A stretch of DNA of 64,000 nucleotides from TMP-24 sp041397305 (GTDB lineage: Bacteria; Pseudomonadota; Alphaproteobacteria; Rhodobacterales; Rhodobacteraceae). The notes under the pieces are model-generated. The model saw nothing but the letters and a program-made list of their open reading frames with translations. It was not told the origin of the DNA and did no database searches. The translations under genes and the position numbers were made by a program. The stretch lies in NCBI GenBank assembly GCA_041397305.1, contig JAWKWX010000015.1, positions 1 through 64,000 of the forward strand, in the 5' to 3' direction. Positions within the stretch are counted from its first letter, which is position 1; every line of letters starts with the position of its first letter. Below, one piece after another: positions 9,697 through 18,335 of this stretch.

Positions 9697-12628
9697 GGGC
9701 GCGCCCTCCGTCGGGGTCGAAAAAGACCGGATGGGTGACTTCGCACAATTGGTCGATGCCGCGCAGATGGTCGACCAGCCTGACCGACTGGCCATGCCGC
9801 GCCCGGCCGTTCTTCAAAAAGCCGATGCCGATGTGGGATTGCAGCGTCGGCGACCAGCAGACCGAGGTCACATAGCCCTGATCATTCTCGCGGACAGGCG
9901 CCGCGCCCGGATCGAAGAGATGGGCGCCCGCCGTGACCGGCTTTTCCGCACCGAGCGGTTTCAGCCCGACGAGCTGCTCGCGCTCCGGCCCCGTCAGGCC
10001 GGGCCGCCGGCTCGCTGCCTTGCCGATGAACTCCTTCTTGTCGCTCATCATCCCCTGGAGGCCGATATCGAAAGCGGTGACCCGGCCATGGATTTCCGCA
10101 TGCGTGATGAAGCCCTTCTCGATCCTGAGGACGTTCAGCGCCTCCATCCCGTAGGCCGCGCCGCCGAAACTTTCGGCCCGCGCCACCAGATCGCGATAGA
10201 GCGCCTCGCCATAGCGCGCGGGCACCGCGATCTCGTAGCCGAGCTCGCCCGAGAAAGAGATGCGGTAAAGCCGCGCGGCGACCCCGCCAAGCTTCACCGT
10301 TCCGCAAGAGAGGAACGGGAAGCTCGCCGCATCGATCGGCGCGTCGAGGAGCGAATTCAGCAGCTCGCGCGCCAGGGGCCCGGCGACCGCGAACTGCGCC
10401 CATTGTTCGGTGACCGAGATGGCGCGCACCTGCCAGTCGGCGCAGAAGGCCTGCTGCACGAAATCGATGTGCCGCATCACCTGGCCCGCAGCGGCGGTCG
10501 TGGTGGTCATCAGATAGTGGTCGCGCGCCAGGCAGGCGGTGGTGCCGTCGTCCATCACCATCCCGTCCTCGCGCAGCATCAGGCCATAGCGGACCCGGCC
10601 GGGCTTCAGGGTCGAGAAACTGTTGGTGTAGAGGAAATCGAGGAACCGGCCCGCGTCCGGCCCCTGAATGTCGATCTTGCCGAGCGTCGAGACATCGCAG
10701 ATGCCGACGCGATTGCGCACCGCGATCACCTCGCGGTCGCAGGACTGGCGCCAGCTGGTCTCGCCCGGCCTCGGGAAGTAGGAGGGCCGGTACCAGAGCC
10801 CGGCCTCGATCATCGGCGCGCCACGCTCGACCGCGGCCCGGTGCGAGGTGGTGAACCGCTGCGGCGCAAAGCCCTTGCCCTGCCCGCCCGCCCCCATCGC
10901 GGCGATCGAAACCGGCGTGTAGGGCGGGCGGAAGGTGGTGGTGCCGGTCTGGGGGATCGTGCGGCCGGTCGCATCGGCGAGGATCGCCAGCGCCGCGACA
11001 TTGGAATTCTTGCCCTGATCCGGCGCCATGCCCTGCGTCGTATAGCGCTTCATATGCTCAACCGAGCGGAAGCCTTCCTGCGCGGAGAGCTTCACATCCT
11101 TCACCGTCACGTCATTGGCGAAATCGAGCCAGGCGCGACCCTGCGTCTCGGGCACCTGCCAATAGGGCTTGAAGCCCGCGCTGCCGTTCTCCGCGCGCGG
11201 CGGGTCGAGCTTTGCGGGCTTGCGGCCCAGCGCCGCGAGGGCCTCCTCGGCTGCGGCGAGCCCTTCGGCCAATGCTGCGGCGGTCGAGAAGGCGCCGTTC
11301 GCCGCCCCGGCCACCGCCATCCCCGGCACCATGCCGGGGCGGGGCACGAAGGCCGCGATCTCCTCCCGCCAGTCGGGTCGGCCGTTCCTGTGACAGGCCA
11401 GATGCAGCGCCGGGTTCCAGCCGCCCGAGACGGCGAGGCAGTCGGCCGCGACCTTCTCGACGGCGCCACCCTCGGCCCGCACGCTGATCTCGCTCAGGCC
11501 CAGCCGTCCCCTGGTGCCCACGACCGCGCCGCCCGCGATCACCCGCCAGTCGGCGGATGCGGGCGCATCGGCGCGCGGGTCGATGACGGCGGCGATCTCG
11601 ATCCCGGCGGCGGCAAGGTCGCGCGCGGTGCGGTGGGCCTGGTCGTTCGTCGCAAAGACCGCGACCTTCTGGCCTGCCGCGACGCCGAACCGGTTGAGAT
11701 AGGCGCGCACCGCGCCCGCCTGCATCACCCCGGGCCGGTCGTTCATCGGGAAGGCGATCATCCGTTCCTGCGCGCCAGAGGCAAGGATCGCGCGCCTGGC
11801 GACGATCCGCCAGAAACATTCGCGCGGCAGGTCCTTTGGCGGCTTGCCGACATGCAGGCCCACCCGTTCCAGCGCGCCATAGGTGCCGTCGTCGTAGGCG
11901 CCGGTGACGGTGGTGCGGGTCATCAGCCGGACGTTCGGCAAGCTCCGCAGTTCGTCGACAACGCCCTTCGCCCAGAGGGCGCCGGGCTGTCCGCCCACCT
12001 CCTCGACCTCTGAATTGAGCCGCCCGCCGGGCAGGAAATCCTCATCCGCCAAAATCACCCGCACGCCCGCACGCCCCGCGGCTAGCGCCGCCATCAGCCC
12101 CGCGGGCCCCGCGCCGATCACCAGAAGATCGCAATGCGCCCAGGCCTTTTCGTAATGATCCTCATTATGCTTGCGCGACAGCGCGCCAAGGCCCGCCGCC
12201 CGGCGGATCGCCGGTTCATAGAGCTTTTCCCAGAAGCTGCGTGGCCACATGAAGGTCTTGTAATAGAAACCCGCGCCGAAGAAGGGTGCCATGAGGTCGT
12301 TGACCGCCATCACGTCGAGCGAAAGCGAGGGCCAGCGGTTCTGGCTGCGCGCCTCTAGCCCGCCATGAATCTCGACCTGGGTGGCGCGCACGTTCGGCAC
12401 CTGCGCCGCACCATGTCCGAGGGTCACGAGCGCGTTCGGCTCTTCCGACCCCGCCGACAGGACGCCGCGCGGACGATGGTACTTGAACGACCGCCCGAAC
12501 AGCCGCACGCCGGCCGCCAGCAGGGCGGAGGCGAGCGTGTCGCCCTCGAACCCGGTATAGTCCCGCCCGTCGAAGCGGAAGCCGACGGTCTGGCCGCGGT
12601 CGATGATCCCCTTCCCCGCGATCCTCAT
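9689..12628 (-). CDS. soxA: Sarcosine oxidase alpha subunit
   Basis: The 979-residue product is the large subunit of heterotetrameric sarcosine oxidase, which oxidises sarcosine (N-methylglycine) and passes the one-carbon unit to tetrahydrofolate. The N-terminus (YTGFEGDTLASALLAAGVRLFGRSFKYHRPRG) is a 2Fe-2S ferredoxin-like fold, next is a dinucleotide-binding domain with VIGAGPAGLMAALAAGRAG and a second NAD-binding part, and the C-terminal 400 residues form the aminomethyltransferase (GcvT-like) folate domain (SFSGELGYEIAVP, GRVTAFDIGLQGMMS). Length is normal. Its start overlaps the soxD stop (ATGA). Confidence 0.95.
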   Translation of the reverse strand: MRIAGKGIIDRGQTVGFRFDGRDYTGFEGDTLASALLAAGVRLFGRSFKYHRPRGVLSAGSEEPNALVTLGHGAAQVPNVRATQVEIHGGLEARSQNRWPSLSLDVMAVNDLMAPFFGAGFYYKTFMWPRSFWEKLYEPAIRRAAGLGALSRKHNEDHYEKAWAHCDLLVIGAGPAGLMAALAAGRAGVRVILADEDFLPGGRLNSEVEEVGGQPGALWAKGVVDELRSLPNVRLMTRTTVTGAYDDGTYGALERVGLHVGKPPKDLPRECFWRIVARRAILASGAQERMIAFPMNDRPGVMQAGAVRAYLNRFGVAAGQKVAVFATNDQAHRTARDLAAAGIEIAAVIDPRADAPASADWRVIAGGAVVGTRGRLGLSEISVRAEGGAVEKVAADCLAVSGGWNPALHLACHRNGRPDWREEIAAFVPRPGMVPGMAVAGAANGAFSTAAALAEGLAAAEEALAALGRKPAKLDPPRAENGSAGFKPYWQVPETQGRAWLDFANDVTVKDVKLSAQEGFRSVEHMKRYTTQGMAPDQGKNSNVAALAILADATGRTIPQTGTTTFRPPYTPVSIAAMGAGGQGKGFAPQRFTTSHRAAVERGAPMIEAGLWYRPSYFPRPGETSWRQSCDREVIAVRNRVGICDVSTLGKIDIQGPDAGRFLDFLYTNSFSTLKPGRVRYGLMLREDGMVMDDGTTACLARDHYLMTTTTAAAGQVMRHIDFVQQAFCADWQVRAISVTEQWAQFAVAGPLARELLNSLLDAPIDAASFPFLSCGTVKLGGVAARLYRISFSGELGYEIAVPARYGEALYRDLVARAESFGGAAYGMEALNVLRIEKGFITHAEIHGRVTAFDIGLQGMMSDKKEFIGKAASRRPGLTGPEREQLVGLKPLGAEKPVTAGAHLFDPGAAPVRENDQGYVTSVCWSPTLQSHIGIGFLKNGRARHGQSVRLVDHLRGIDQLCEVTHPVFFDPDGGRARG

Positions 12629-12957
12629 GCCCGGCCCTCCGCGGTTTTCGCGGCCGGTTTCCGGCGCGGCTTTTTCGCCCCGGACTTACCGGGTGCTCCC
12701 GCAGGGTCCCCCACAAGCCGCACCGCGAAAATCTCGTGCGTGACCGTATCGCGCTCGATCGCCAGCCAGGCGGCACAGCCCTGTTCGTGATACCACAGGT
12801 CCTCGGTCCGGCCTGCCGGATTGTCGCGCAGGTGCAAATAGTCGTCCCAGGCCTCCGGCGCCGCGTCGGCGGTAGGCCGGTCGAGATAGGCGCGTGCGCC
12901 GTAATAGGTGAATTCGCGCCGGTCGCGCGATCCGCAGAGGGGGCAGGTGATGCGCAT
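12625..12957 (-). CDS. soxD: Sarcosine oxidase delta subunit
   Basis: The product of 110 residues is the small zinc-binding subunit of heterotetrameric sarcosine oxidase. The start MRITCPLCGSRDRREF has the CPLCG pair of the zinc site, and YLHLRDNPAGRTEDLWYHEQGC supplies the family H and C residues; CAAWLAIERDTVTHEI is also typical. The last 25 residues are Lys/Arg-rich. It overlaps soxA by 4 bases and follows soxB by 11 bases, so it belongs to the soxBDAG transcript. Confidence 0.95.
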   Translation of the reverse strand: MRITCPLCGSRDRREFTYYGARAYLDRPTADAAPEAWDDYLHLRDNPAGRTEDLWYHEQGCAAWLAIERDTVTHEIFAVRLVGDPAGAPGKSGAKKPRRKPAAKTAEGRA

Positions 12958-12968
12958 CTTCTGCCTCC

Positions 12969-14219
12969 CTAATGCAGGTTGTGCTGGCTGCCGGTCCCTT
13001 CCTCGTCGAGGAGGTGGCCGGTGGCGAAACGGTCAAGGCGGAAGCGGCGGGCGACCTCGTGGCTTTCGCCGGTGGCGATCAGATGGGCAAGGCACCAGCC
13101 CGAGGCGGGCACCGCCTTGAACCCCCCGTAGTTCCAGCCGCAATTGAGATAGAGCCCCTCGGTCGGCGTCCGGTCGATGATGGGCGAACCGTCGGGCGAC
13201 ATGTCCATGATGCCACCCCAGGAGCGCAGCACCTTCGCCTTGCCGATCATCGGCATCAGCGTCATGCCCGCCTCCATCACATGTTCGACCATCGGCAGGT
13301 TCCCCCGCGCCGCATAGGAGGCGTAGAAATCGAGGTCGCCGCCGAAGACCAGGCCCCCCTTGTCGGACTGCGAGATGTAGAAATGCCCCATCCCGAACGA
13401 GATCACATGGTCGATCACCGGCTTCAGCCCCTCGGTCACGAAGGCCTGCAGCACATGGCTTTCGATGGGCAACCGCATCCCCGCCATCGCCGCGACCTGG
13501 CTTGACCGGCCCGCGACCACGATCGCCACCTTCTTCGCCCTTATCGCGCCGCGTGTCGTCCGCACGCCGCGGACCTTGCCATTGTCGATGTCGATCCCGG
13601 TCACTTCGCAATTCTGGATCAGATCGACGCCCCGCTGGTCGGCGCCGCGTGCATATCCCCAGGCCACAGCGTCATGGCGGGCAGAACCGCCGCGCGGATG
13701 ATGCAGGCCGCCATAGATCGGGAACCGCGCCTGGTCGAAATCGAGATAGGGCAGCAGGCGGCGCACCCCTTCCCGGTCCAGCAGGATCGCATCGTCGCCC
13801 TGATTGATCATCGCATTGCCGCGCCGGGCGAAGGCGTCGCGCTGGCCGTCGGAATGGAAGAGGTTGATCAGCCCTCTCTGGGAATGCATGACATTGTAGT
13901 TCAGCTCGCCTTCGAGCCTTTCCCACAGCTTGAGCGAGTGGCTGTAGAATTCCTGATTGCCGGGCAGGAAATAGTTCGCCCGCACGATCGTGGTATTGCG
14001 CCCGACATTGCCGCCGCCGAGATAGCCCTTCTCTAGGACCGCGACATTGGTGATCCCGTGGTTCTTGGCGAGGTAATAGGCGGTCGAAAGACCGTGCCCG
14101 CCGCCGCCGATGATCACCACGTCATAGTCGGCTTTCGGATCGGGCTCGCGCCAGACCGGCCGCCAGCCGCGATTGCCAAAGAGACCCTCGGTCAGGATCT
14201 TCAAGCCCGAATAGCGCAT
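12969..14219 (-). CDS. soxB: Sarcosine oxidase beta subunit
   Basis: The start at 14219 (MRYSGLKILTEGLFGNRGWR) gives 416 residues, the usual length; the longer frame adds 42 unlike residues. The beta subunit carries FAD and the covalent FMN and hosts the sarcosine-binding site. Seen: Rossmann motif VVIIGGGGHGLSTAYYLAKN at about 34-53 and the LHHPRGG segment with H173/H174. H173 is the residue number I recall for the covalent FMN histidine in studied enzymes. It is first in the operon soxB-soxD-soxA-soxG. No glyA or purU neighbour is present, unlike in some sarcosine-degrading bacteria. Confidence 0.95.
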   Translation of the reverse strand: MRYSGLKILTEGLFGNRGWRPVWREPDPKADYDVVIIGGGGHGLSTAYYLAKNHGITNVAVLEKGYLGGGNVGRNTTIVRANYFLPGNQEFYSHSLKLWERLEGELNYNVMHSQRGLINLFHSDGQRDAFARRGNAMINQGDDAILLDREGVRRLLPYLDFDQARFPIYGGLHHPRGGSARHDAVAWGYARGADQRGVDLIQNCEVTGIDIDNGKVRGVRTTRGAIRAKKVAIVVAGRSSQVAAMAGMRLPIESHVLQAFVTEGLKPVIDHVISFGMGHFYISQSDKGGLVFGGDLDFYASYAARGNLPMVEHVMEAGMTLMPMIGKAKVLRSWGGIMDMSPDGSPIIDRTPTEGLYLNCGWNYGGFKAVPASGWCLAHLIATGESHEVARRFRLDRFATGHLLDEEGTGSQHNLH

Positions 14220-14394
14220 CGACACCCGTCCCTGCCCAACGCGGGATCGCCGCGCCCCGCCTTTGGCCGATCTTGCGATGCGCGGCGCGAAAGGCCAAGC
14301 GTTTTTGCGACGGAAACCTGTCGTTCCGCACACATCGCGCGACAAAGGGACGAGGCCCGGACAGCGCCCGGGCCCCAGTCCCGCTCCTGGTCGC

Positions 14395-15783
14395 TCAGAG
14401 AGCGAGCCGGAAATAGTCCACTTCGAAATTGTCGCCCATGCCCGTGCCGCAGAAACCCATCTTCATGTTCGAGGTTCCGTCGATCTGGGCACCCGAGATC
14501 AGGGATATCCCCTCGATCCCGTTGGCATTCGCGGCAAATTGAATGTCCTTGGCCGCGATGAACTGCGAGCCGTAGACATTCATGCTGGCCGCCATCTTGA
14601 TCCCGCCGAGCGTGATAAGATGCGATCCGCCACCTTCGGCGCAGCCGTCATTCTTTCCGAAATTGATGTTGTTGCCGCCGCCGCCCGACGGACCCTTGAT
14701 GGAGTCGAGCGCCGTGTTCGTGGTGGAAAGGATCACGTCCTCAAGATGGACACCGGTATTGAGTTGCACCGGGCAGGTCGTGAAGATCGCCACTTTGCTG
14801 AATGTCGCATCTTTCTGGAGTGTCAGGGTCTTTCCCGGCTGGCAGGTCACGATGTTGATCGCGCCAGGCACGAGCTGCAATGGGCTGAGCTCATTCTTGG
14901 TAGGGCTGAGCGCGGTATCCACGGTGACGGTCGTCGGCGACACCAGATAGCTGATCCCCCCGGTCGTCGCGGTCTCGGTCTTGGCCGTCAGTTCGCGCAG
15001 CTTCGGCAAATCTCCGGCCTGAAGTGCGGTGTTGATATCGGCGATCCGGTTCAGCAAGCGAATCTTGTAGAAGGATTCCCGCAGCGCATCCACCAGACCG
15101 GTATTCTTGACGAAACCCGACGCGCTGACCTGCAGATCGTCGAGGTTCGGCATCGAGACGATGGTTCCGGCTTCGAACACGTTGTTCTGGTTGATCTTGA
15201 TTTCCTTGTTCGAATGAATGCAGAAGCCGGCTTCGAACCCGTTGTTCGACTGGATATCGACCTTGAGGTCGGCCACGAATCCCTCGCGCAGGCAAGGCGG
15301 GCGATAGGTTTCCATCACCGACGCGACGTTGATATCCCACGCCTTGAGACCGCTCATCCCGAGAAAGATCGTGCCCAGGCTGTTGTTGCGGCTGTGATCG
15401 CGTCCGGCCATCACCCGCACGGCGTTCACCGGCGTGGCGTTGGGGCTGAAATGCCGGGTGTCGGGATCCCATTGACCGTAGGTGATATCGCTTGCCGTGA
15501 TCGTGGTGGAGGCGGCCTTGGTCAGCGACAGATTGTAGTTCGCCACCGCTACCGCCTTGCTGATCGCGGCGCTCTCCCCTTCCTTGAGACGCAGCAGAAG
15601 CGCGGTATGGGCTGCAGCGTCGGCCGCGACCTGGATTTCCGACCGCGCCTTGTAGGCATTGGCGACATCGACCGTCAGGCCGACGAGTGCGCCCATCGTC
15701 ATCAGGATGAAGATACCGTAAACCGTCATCGACCCTTCGGTCTCGGACTGGAAGCGGGCATGAGACTTGCGAAGACCGAACAT
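14395..15783 (-). CDS. TadG-like pilus-assembly protein
   Basis: Starting at MFGLRKSHARFQSETEGSMT gives 462 residues. The N-terminus fits the Tad family signature: a short basic leader, then EGSMTVYGIFILMTMGALVG as one membrane segment, followed by DVANAYKARSEIQVAADAAA. The remainder is an extracytoplasmic domain of about 400 residues rich in N, G and T with no vWA motif. Such proteins belong to Flp/Tad pilus or tight-adherence gene sets and act at the cell envelope. The gene starts 1 base after the stop of the TadE-like gene upstream, so the two are one operon. The frame upstream of the chosen start lies within that gene. Confidence 0.75.
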   Translation of the reverse strand: MFGLRKSHARFQSETEGSMTVYGIFILMTMGALVGLTVDVANAYKARSEIQVAADAAAHTALLLRLKEGESAAISKAVAVANYNLSLTKAASTTITASDITYGQWDPDTRHFSPNATPVNAVRVMAGRDHSRNNSLGTIFLGMSGLKAWDINVASVMETYRPPCLREGFVADLKVDIQSNNGFEAGFCIHSNKEIKINQNNVFEAGTIVSMPNLDDLQVSASGFVKNTGLVDALRESFYKIRLLNRIADINTALQAGDLPKLRELTAKTETATTGGISYLVSPTTVTVDTALSPTKNELSPLQLVPGAINIVTCQPGKTLTLQKDATFSKVAIFTTCPVQLNTGVHLEDVILSTTNTALDSIKGPSGGGGNNINFGKNDGCAEGGGSHLITLGGIKMAASMNVYGSQFIAAKDIQFAANANGIEGISLISGAQIDGTSNMKMGFCGTGMGDNFEVDYFRLAL

Positions 15784-15784
15784 C

Positions 15785-16186
15785 TCAGAACTCCACATAC
15801 TGCTGGGTCTTGACCTCGATGCTCTTGCCGAGCATCGGCTTGATCGCGCCAAGAACCACGAGGCTGCTCACCGGCACCGACACGTCGCTGACGATCACAT
15901 TGTCGATGATCGTGATCTTGCTCTTGACGCCCGCATAATCGCCAAGGCTCGCGGCGATCCTGGATTCCCCCTCGCTGATCGTGGTGATCCGCCCGATCGA
16001 CAATCCGCGGTTCACGTCCTCGACGACACGAACGACCCGGCTGTAGGCATGAAAAATCATCGAAGCGTCAACGCTGAGCGCGAGGACGTAGAAAAACATC
16101 GGCATCCAAAGCAAGGCTTCAATCGTGACGGCGCCCTTTGCGTCGCTGGTGAATCCGCGACGGGCGCGCAAAAAACGCAGGCCCAT
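15785..16186 (-). CDS. TadE-like pilus-assembly protein
   Basis: The chosen start (MGLRFLRARRGFTSDAKGAV, with GGGGAAGGGC upstream) gives 133 residues. The hallmark is a short basic leader, then GAVTIEALLWMPMFFYVLAL, in which a Glu sits at the start of a single membrane helix as in TadE/TadF pseudopilins. The remainder is a small periplasmic domain (ISEGESRIAASLGDYAGVKS). It is the first gene of a two-gene tad unit with the TadG-like protein. The other tad genes (ATPase, platform, secretin) are not in this window. Confidence 0.8.
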   Translation of the reverse strand: MGLRFLRARRGFTSDAKGAVTIEALLWMPMFFYVLALSVDASMIFHAYSRVVRVVEDVNRGLSIGRITTISEGESRIAASLGDYAGVKSKITIIDNVIVSDVSVPVSSLVVLGAIKPMLGKSIEVKTQQYVEF

Positions 16187-16364
16187 TTCGTTGCCCTTCC
16201 CCAGACCCACCCCAGAACGTCGGCAGGCAGACTCCCCCAAAGACCGATTGGGCAACCCGATTGTGGCAAGATTGGGGCGGCACCCCCAGCGCCGCCTCAA
16301 CGCACACATTTGAGAGCAAATGAAGTCGCACGCCCGCAAGGTGTACCATATCGCGCACCAGAAA

Positions 16365-16398
16365 ATGACCTCCGCCGGTCTGTCACGGCAGAGGTCAT
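16365..16398 (-). terminator. Terminator of gdhA
   Basis: On the reverse strand ATGACCTCTGCC and GGCGGAGGTCAT form a stem with one wobble or mismatch, followed by TTTTC. It lies about 70 bases after the gdhA stop codon. Confidence 0.7.
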
Positions 16399-16465
16399 GC
16401 CTTGAGGCAATCTTATGGCCCCGGCGATTCGGCCCGTGGACAATCGCGCCAGGCGGTCCCCGGGA

Positions 16466-17902
16466 TCAGAGGCCCTTGGAACGGTATGCCGCCGCAACGC
16501 GGCTGATGGCCACGATATAGGCCGCGACCCGCAGATCCTCGACATCATTGCGGCCGTGCCAGACCTCGCGCATCGACTGATAGGCGCTGCGCATCGTGTC
16601 ATCGAGGCCGGAGCGGACCAGCATCAGCTCGTCAGACCCTTGCAGGAACTTCTCCTTGAAGTCGGCGGCGAGCGTCCAGCCCAAGCCCTTGTCGGACGAC
16701 AGCCGCTCCAGCTCCTCGACGATCAGGCGGGAACGGGCTTCCTCGGCCCGGCGCTGCATGCGGCCGAAGCGGATATGGCTGAGGTTCTTCACCCATTCGA
16801 AGTAGGAGACCGTCACACCGCCGGCATTGGCATACATATCGGGGATGATCAGCACGCCCTTCTTGCGCAGGATCTCGTCGGCGCCAAAGGTGATCGGCCC
16901 GTTCGCCGCCTCGATGATCAGCGGCGCCTTGATCCGTTCGGCATTGCCCTTGTGGATCACCCCTTCCAGCGCCGCCGGGATGAGAATGTCGCAGTCCTTC
17001 TCCAGGACGCTGGCGCCGTCCTCGACATAGGTCGCCTCGGGGTAGCCCTTGATCGTGCCGTGCTTGGCGATCCACTGGCGCACCGCCTCGACATCGAGGC
17101 CCTTGTCATCGACCAGCGCGCCGTCGCGCTCGATGATCGCGGTGACTATCGCGCCATCTTCCTCGCTGACGAATTTCGCGGCGTGATAGCCGACGTTCCC
17201 GAGGCCCTGAACCACCACGCGCTTGCCGCCGAGATCGCCCGAGAGGCGGGCCATCGCCACGTCGTCCTTGTGGCGGAAAAACTCGCGCAGCGCATATTGC
17301 ACGCCGCGCCCCGTCGCCTCGACCCGCCCCTGGATACCGCCTGCGTGCGGCGGCTTGCCGGTGACACAGGCCTTGGCGTTGATGTCGGTCGTGTTCATGC
17401 GCGCAAACTGGTCGGCGATCCAGGCCATCTCGCGTTCGCCGGTGCCCATGTCGGGGGCGGGCACGTTCTGCGCCGGGTGGATCAGGTCGCGCTTGATCAG
17501 TTCATAGGCAAAGCGGCGGGTGATCTGTTCCAGCTCATGCTCGTCCCACTGGCGCGGATCAATGCAGAGCCCGCCCTTCGATCCGCCGAACGGCGTTTCG
17601 ACCAGCGCGCATTTGTAGGTCATCAGCGCCGCGAGCGCCTCGACCTCGTCCTGGTTGACAGAAAGCGCATAGCGGATGCCACCCTTCACCGGCTCCATAT
17701 GTTCGGAATGGACCGAGCGATAGCCGGTGAAGGTTTCGATCTTGCCGCGCAGCCGCACGCCGAAACGCACCGTATAGGTCGAGTTGCAGACCCGGATCTT
17801 CTCTTCCAGCCCGGGGCTGAGATCCATCAGCCGCACCGCGCGGTTGAACATAAGGTCCACGGACTGGCGAAAACTGGGTTCGCCGTGGCCATTGATCGAC
17901 AT
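16466..17902 (-). CDS. gdhA: Glutamate dehydrogenase (Glu/Leu/Phe/Val dehydrogenase family)
   Basis: The start at 17902 (MSINGHGEPSFRQSVDLMFN) has GGAGGA upstream and gives 478 residues; the longer frame adds 45 unlikely residues. The enzyme interconverts glutamate and 2-oxoglutarate plus ammonia. Landmarks: substrate-binding EPVKGGIRYALSV and ALMTYKCALVETPFGGSKGG with its catalytic lysine, AWIADQFARM, and the NAD(P)-binding VVVQGLGNVGYHAAKF, then IIPDMYANAGGVTVSYFEW. NAD versus NADP preference cannot be decided here. It stands alone between two tad gene groups. Confidence 0.93.
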   Translation of the reverse strand: MSINGHGEPSFRQSVDLMFNRAVRLMDLSPGLEEKIRVCNSTYTVRFGVRLRGKIETFTGYRSVHSEHMEPVKGGIRYALSVNQDEVEALAALMTYKCALVETPFGGSKGGLCIDPRQWDEHELEQITRRFAYELIKRDLIHPAQNVPAPDMGTGEREMAWIADQFARMNTTDINAKACVTGKPPHAGGIQGRVEATGRGVQYALREFFRHKDDVAMARLSGDLGGKRVVVQGLGNVGYHAAKFVSEEDGAIVTAIIERDGALVDDKGLDVEAVRQWIAKHGTIKGYPEATYVEDGASVLEKDCDILIPAALEGVIHKGNAERIKAPLIIEAANGPITFGADEILRKKGVLIIPDMYANAGGVTVSYFEWVKNLSHIRFGRMQRRAEEARSRLIVEELERLSSDKGLGWTLAADFKEKFLQGSDELMLVRSGLDDTMRSAYQSMREVWHGRNDVEDLRVAAYIVAISRVAAAYRSKGL

Positions 17903-18335
17903 GAGATCCTCCAGATTCTCGGAACCGGCGCCCGCCTCCCCGGGGCACAGGGGCAGAGCGCGCGACGCTTTCGGGGCGCACCCTATAGTCGCTTGGTTAA
18001 CGAGAAATGTCGCTTTCACAACCCCACACCCCGCCATTCGCGCCGGTTTGCCCGACCGAATCCTACAGTTTGACCGGACAGGAACCGGCGCTCTGCAAGC
18101 TTTTGCGCTAACGGGCCGCTGTCATGCGAGGCCGACGTCGGCCGCGAAATGGCTTCGGCGAAGCAAAATCCCGGCTCCCGGCGGTGATTGTCCACGGGCC
18201 TTGGACTTTCCGCGCCGCCGCCCGCAGCCTGCCCAATTTTCGCCACACTCGGCGCGCCATCTTCGGCCCAAATATTTCTCGGGCTGCCTGCGTCATTCTT
18301 TGCAGGCAGGGTGCTGCTACGGAGAAGGAACGATC
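17903..18335. other. Divergent intergenic region, gdhA / tad group
   Basis: This 433-base gap must hold the divergent promoters of gdhA and of the rightward tad genes. I see no gene in it. It contains the second copy of the intergenic motif (18258-18283) and an AGAAGGAA ribosome-binding site just before 18336. A GACGTCGGCC stretch near 18130 is locally palindromic. Confidence 0.4.
18258..18283. repeat. Interspersed intergenic motif, copy 2
   Basis: CATCTTCGGCCCAAATATTT followed by CTCGGG matches the copy at 9091-9117 at most positions, including the preceding GCGCGCC. Confidence 0.5.
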
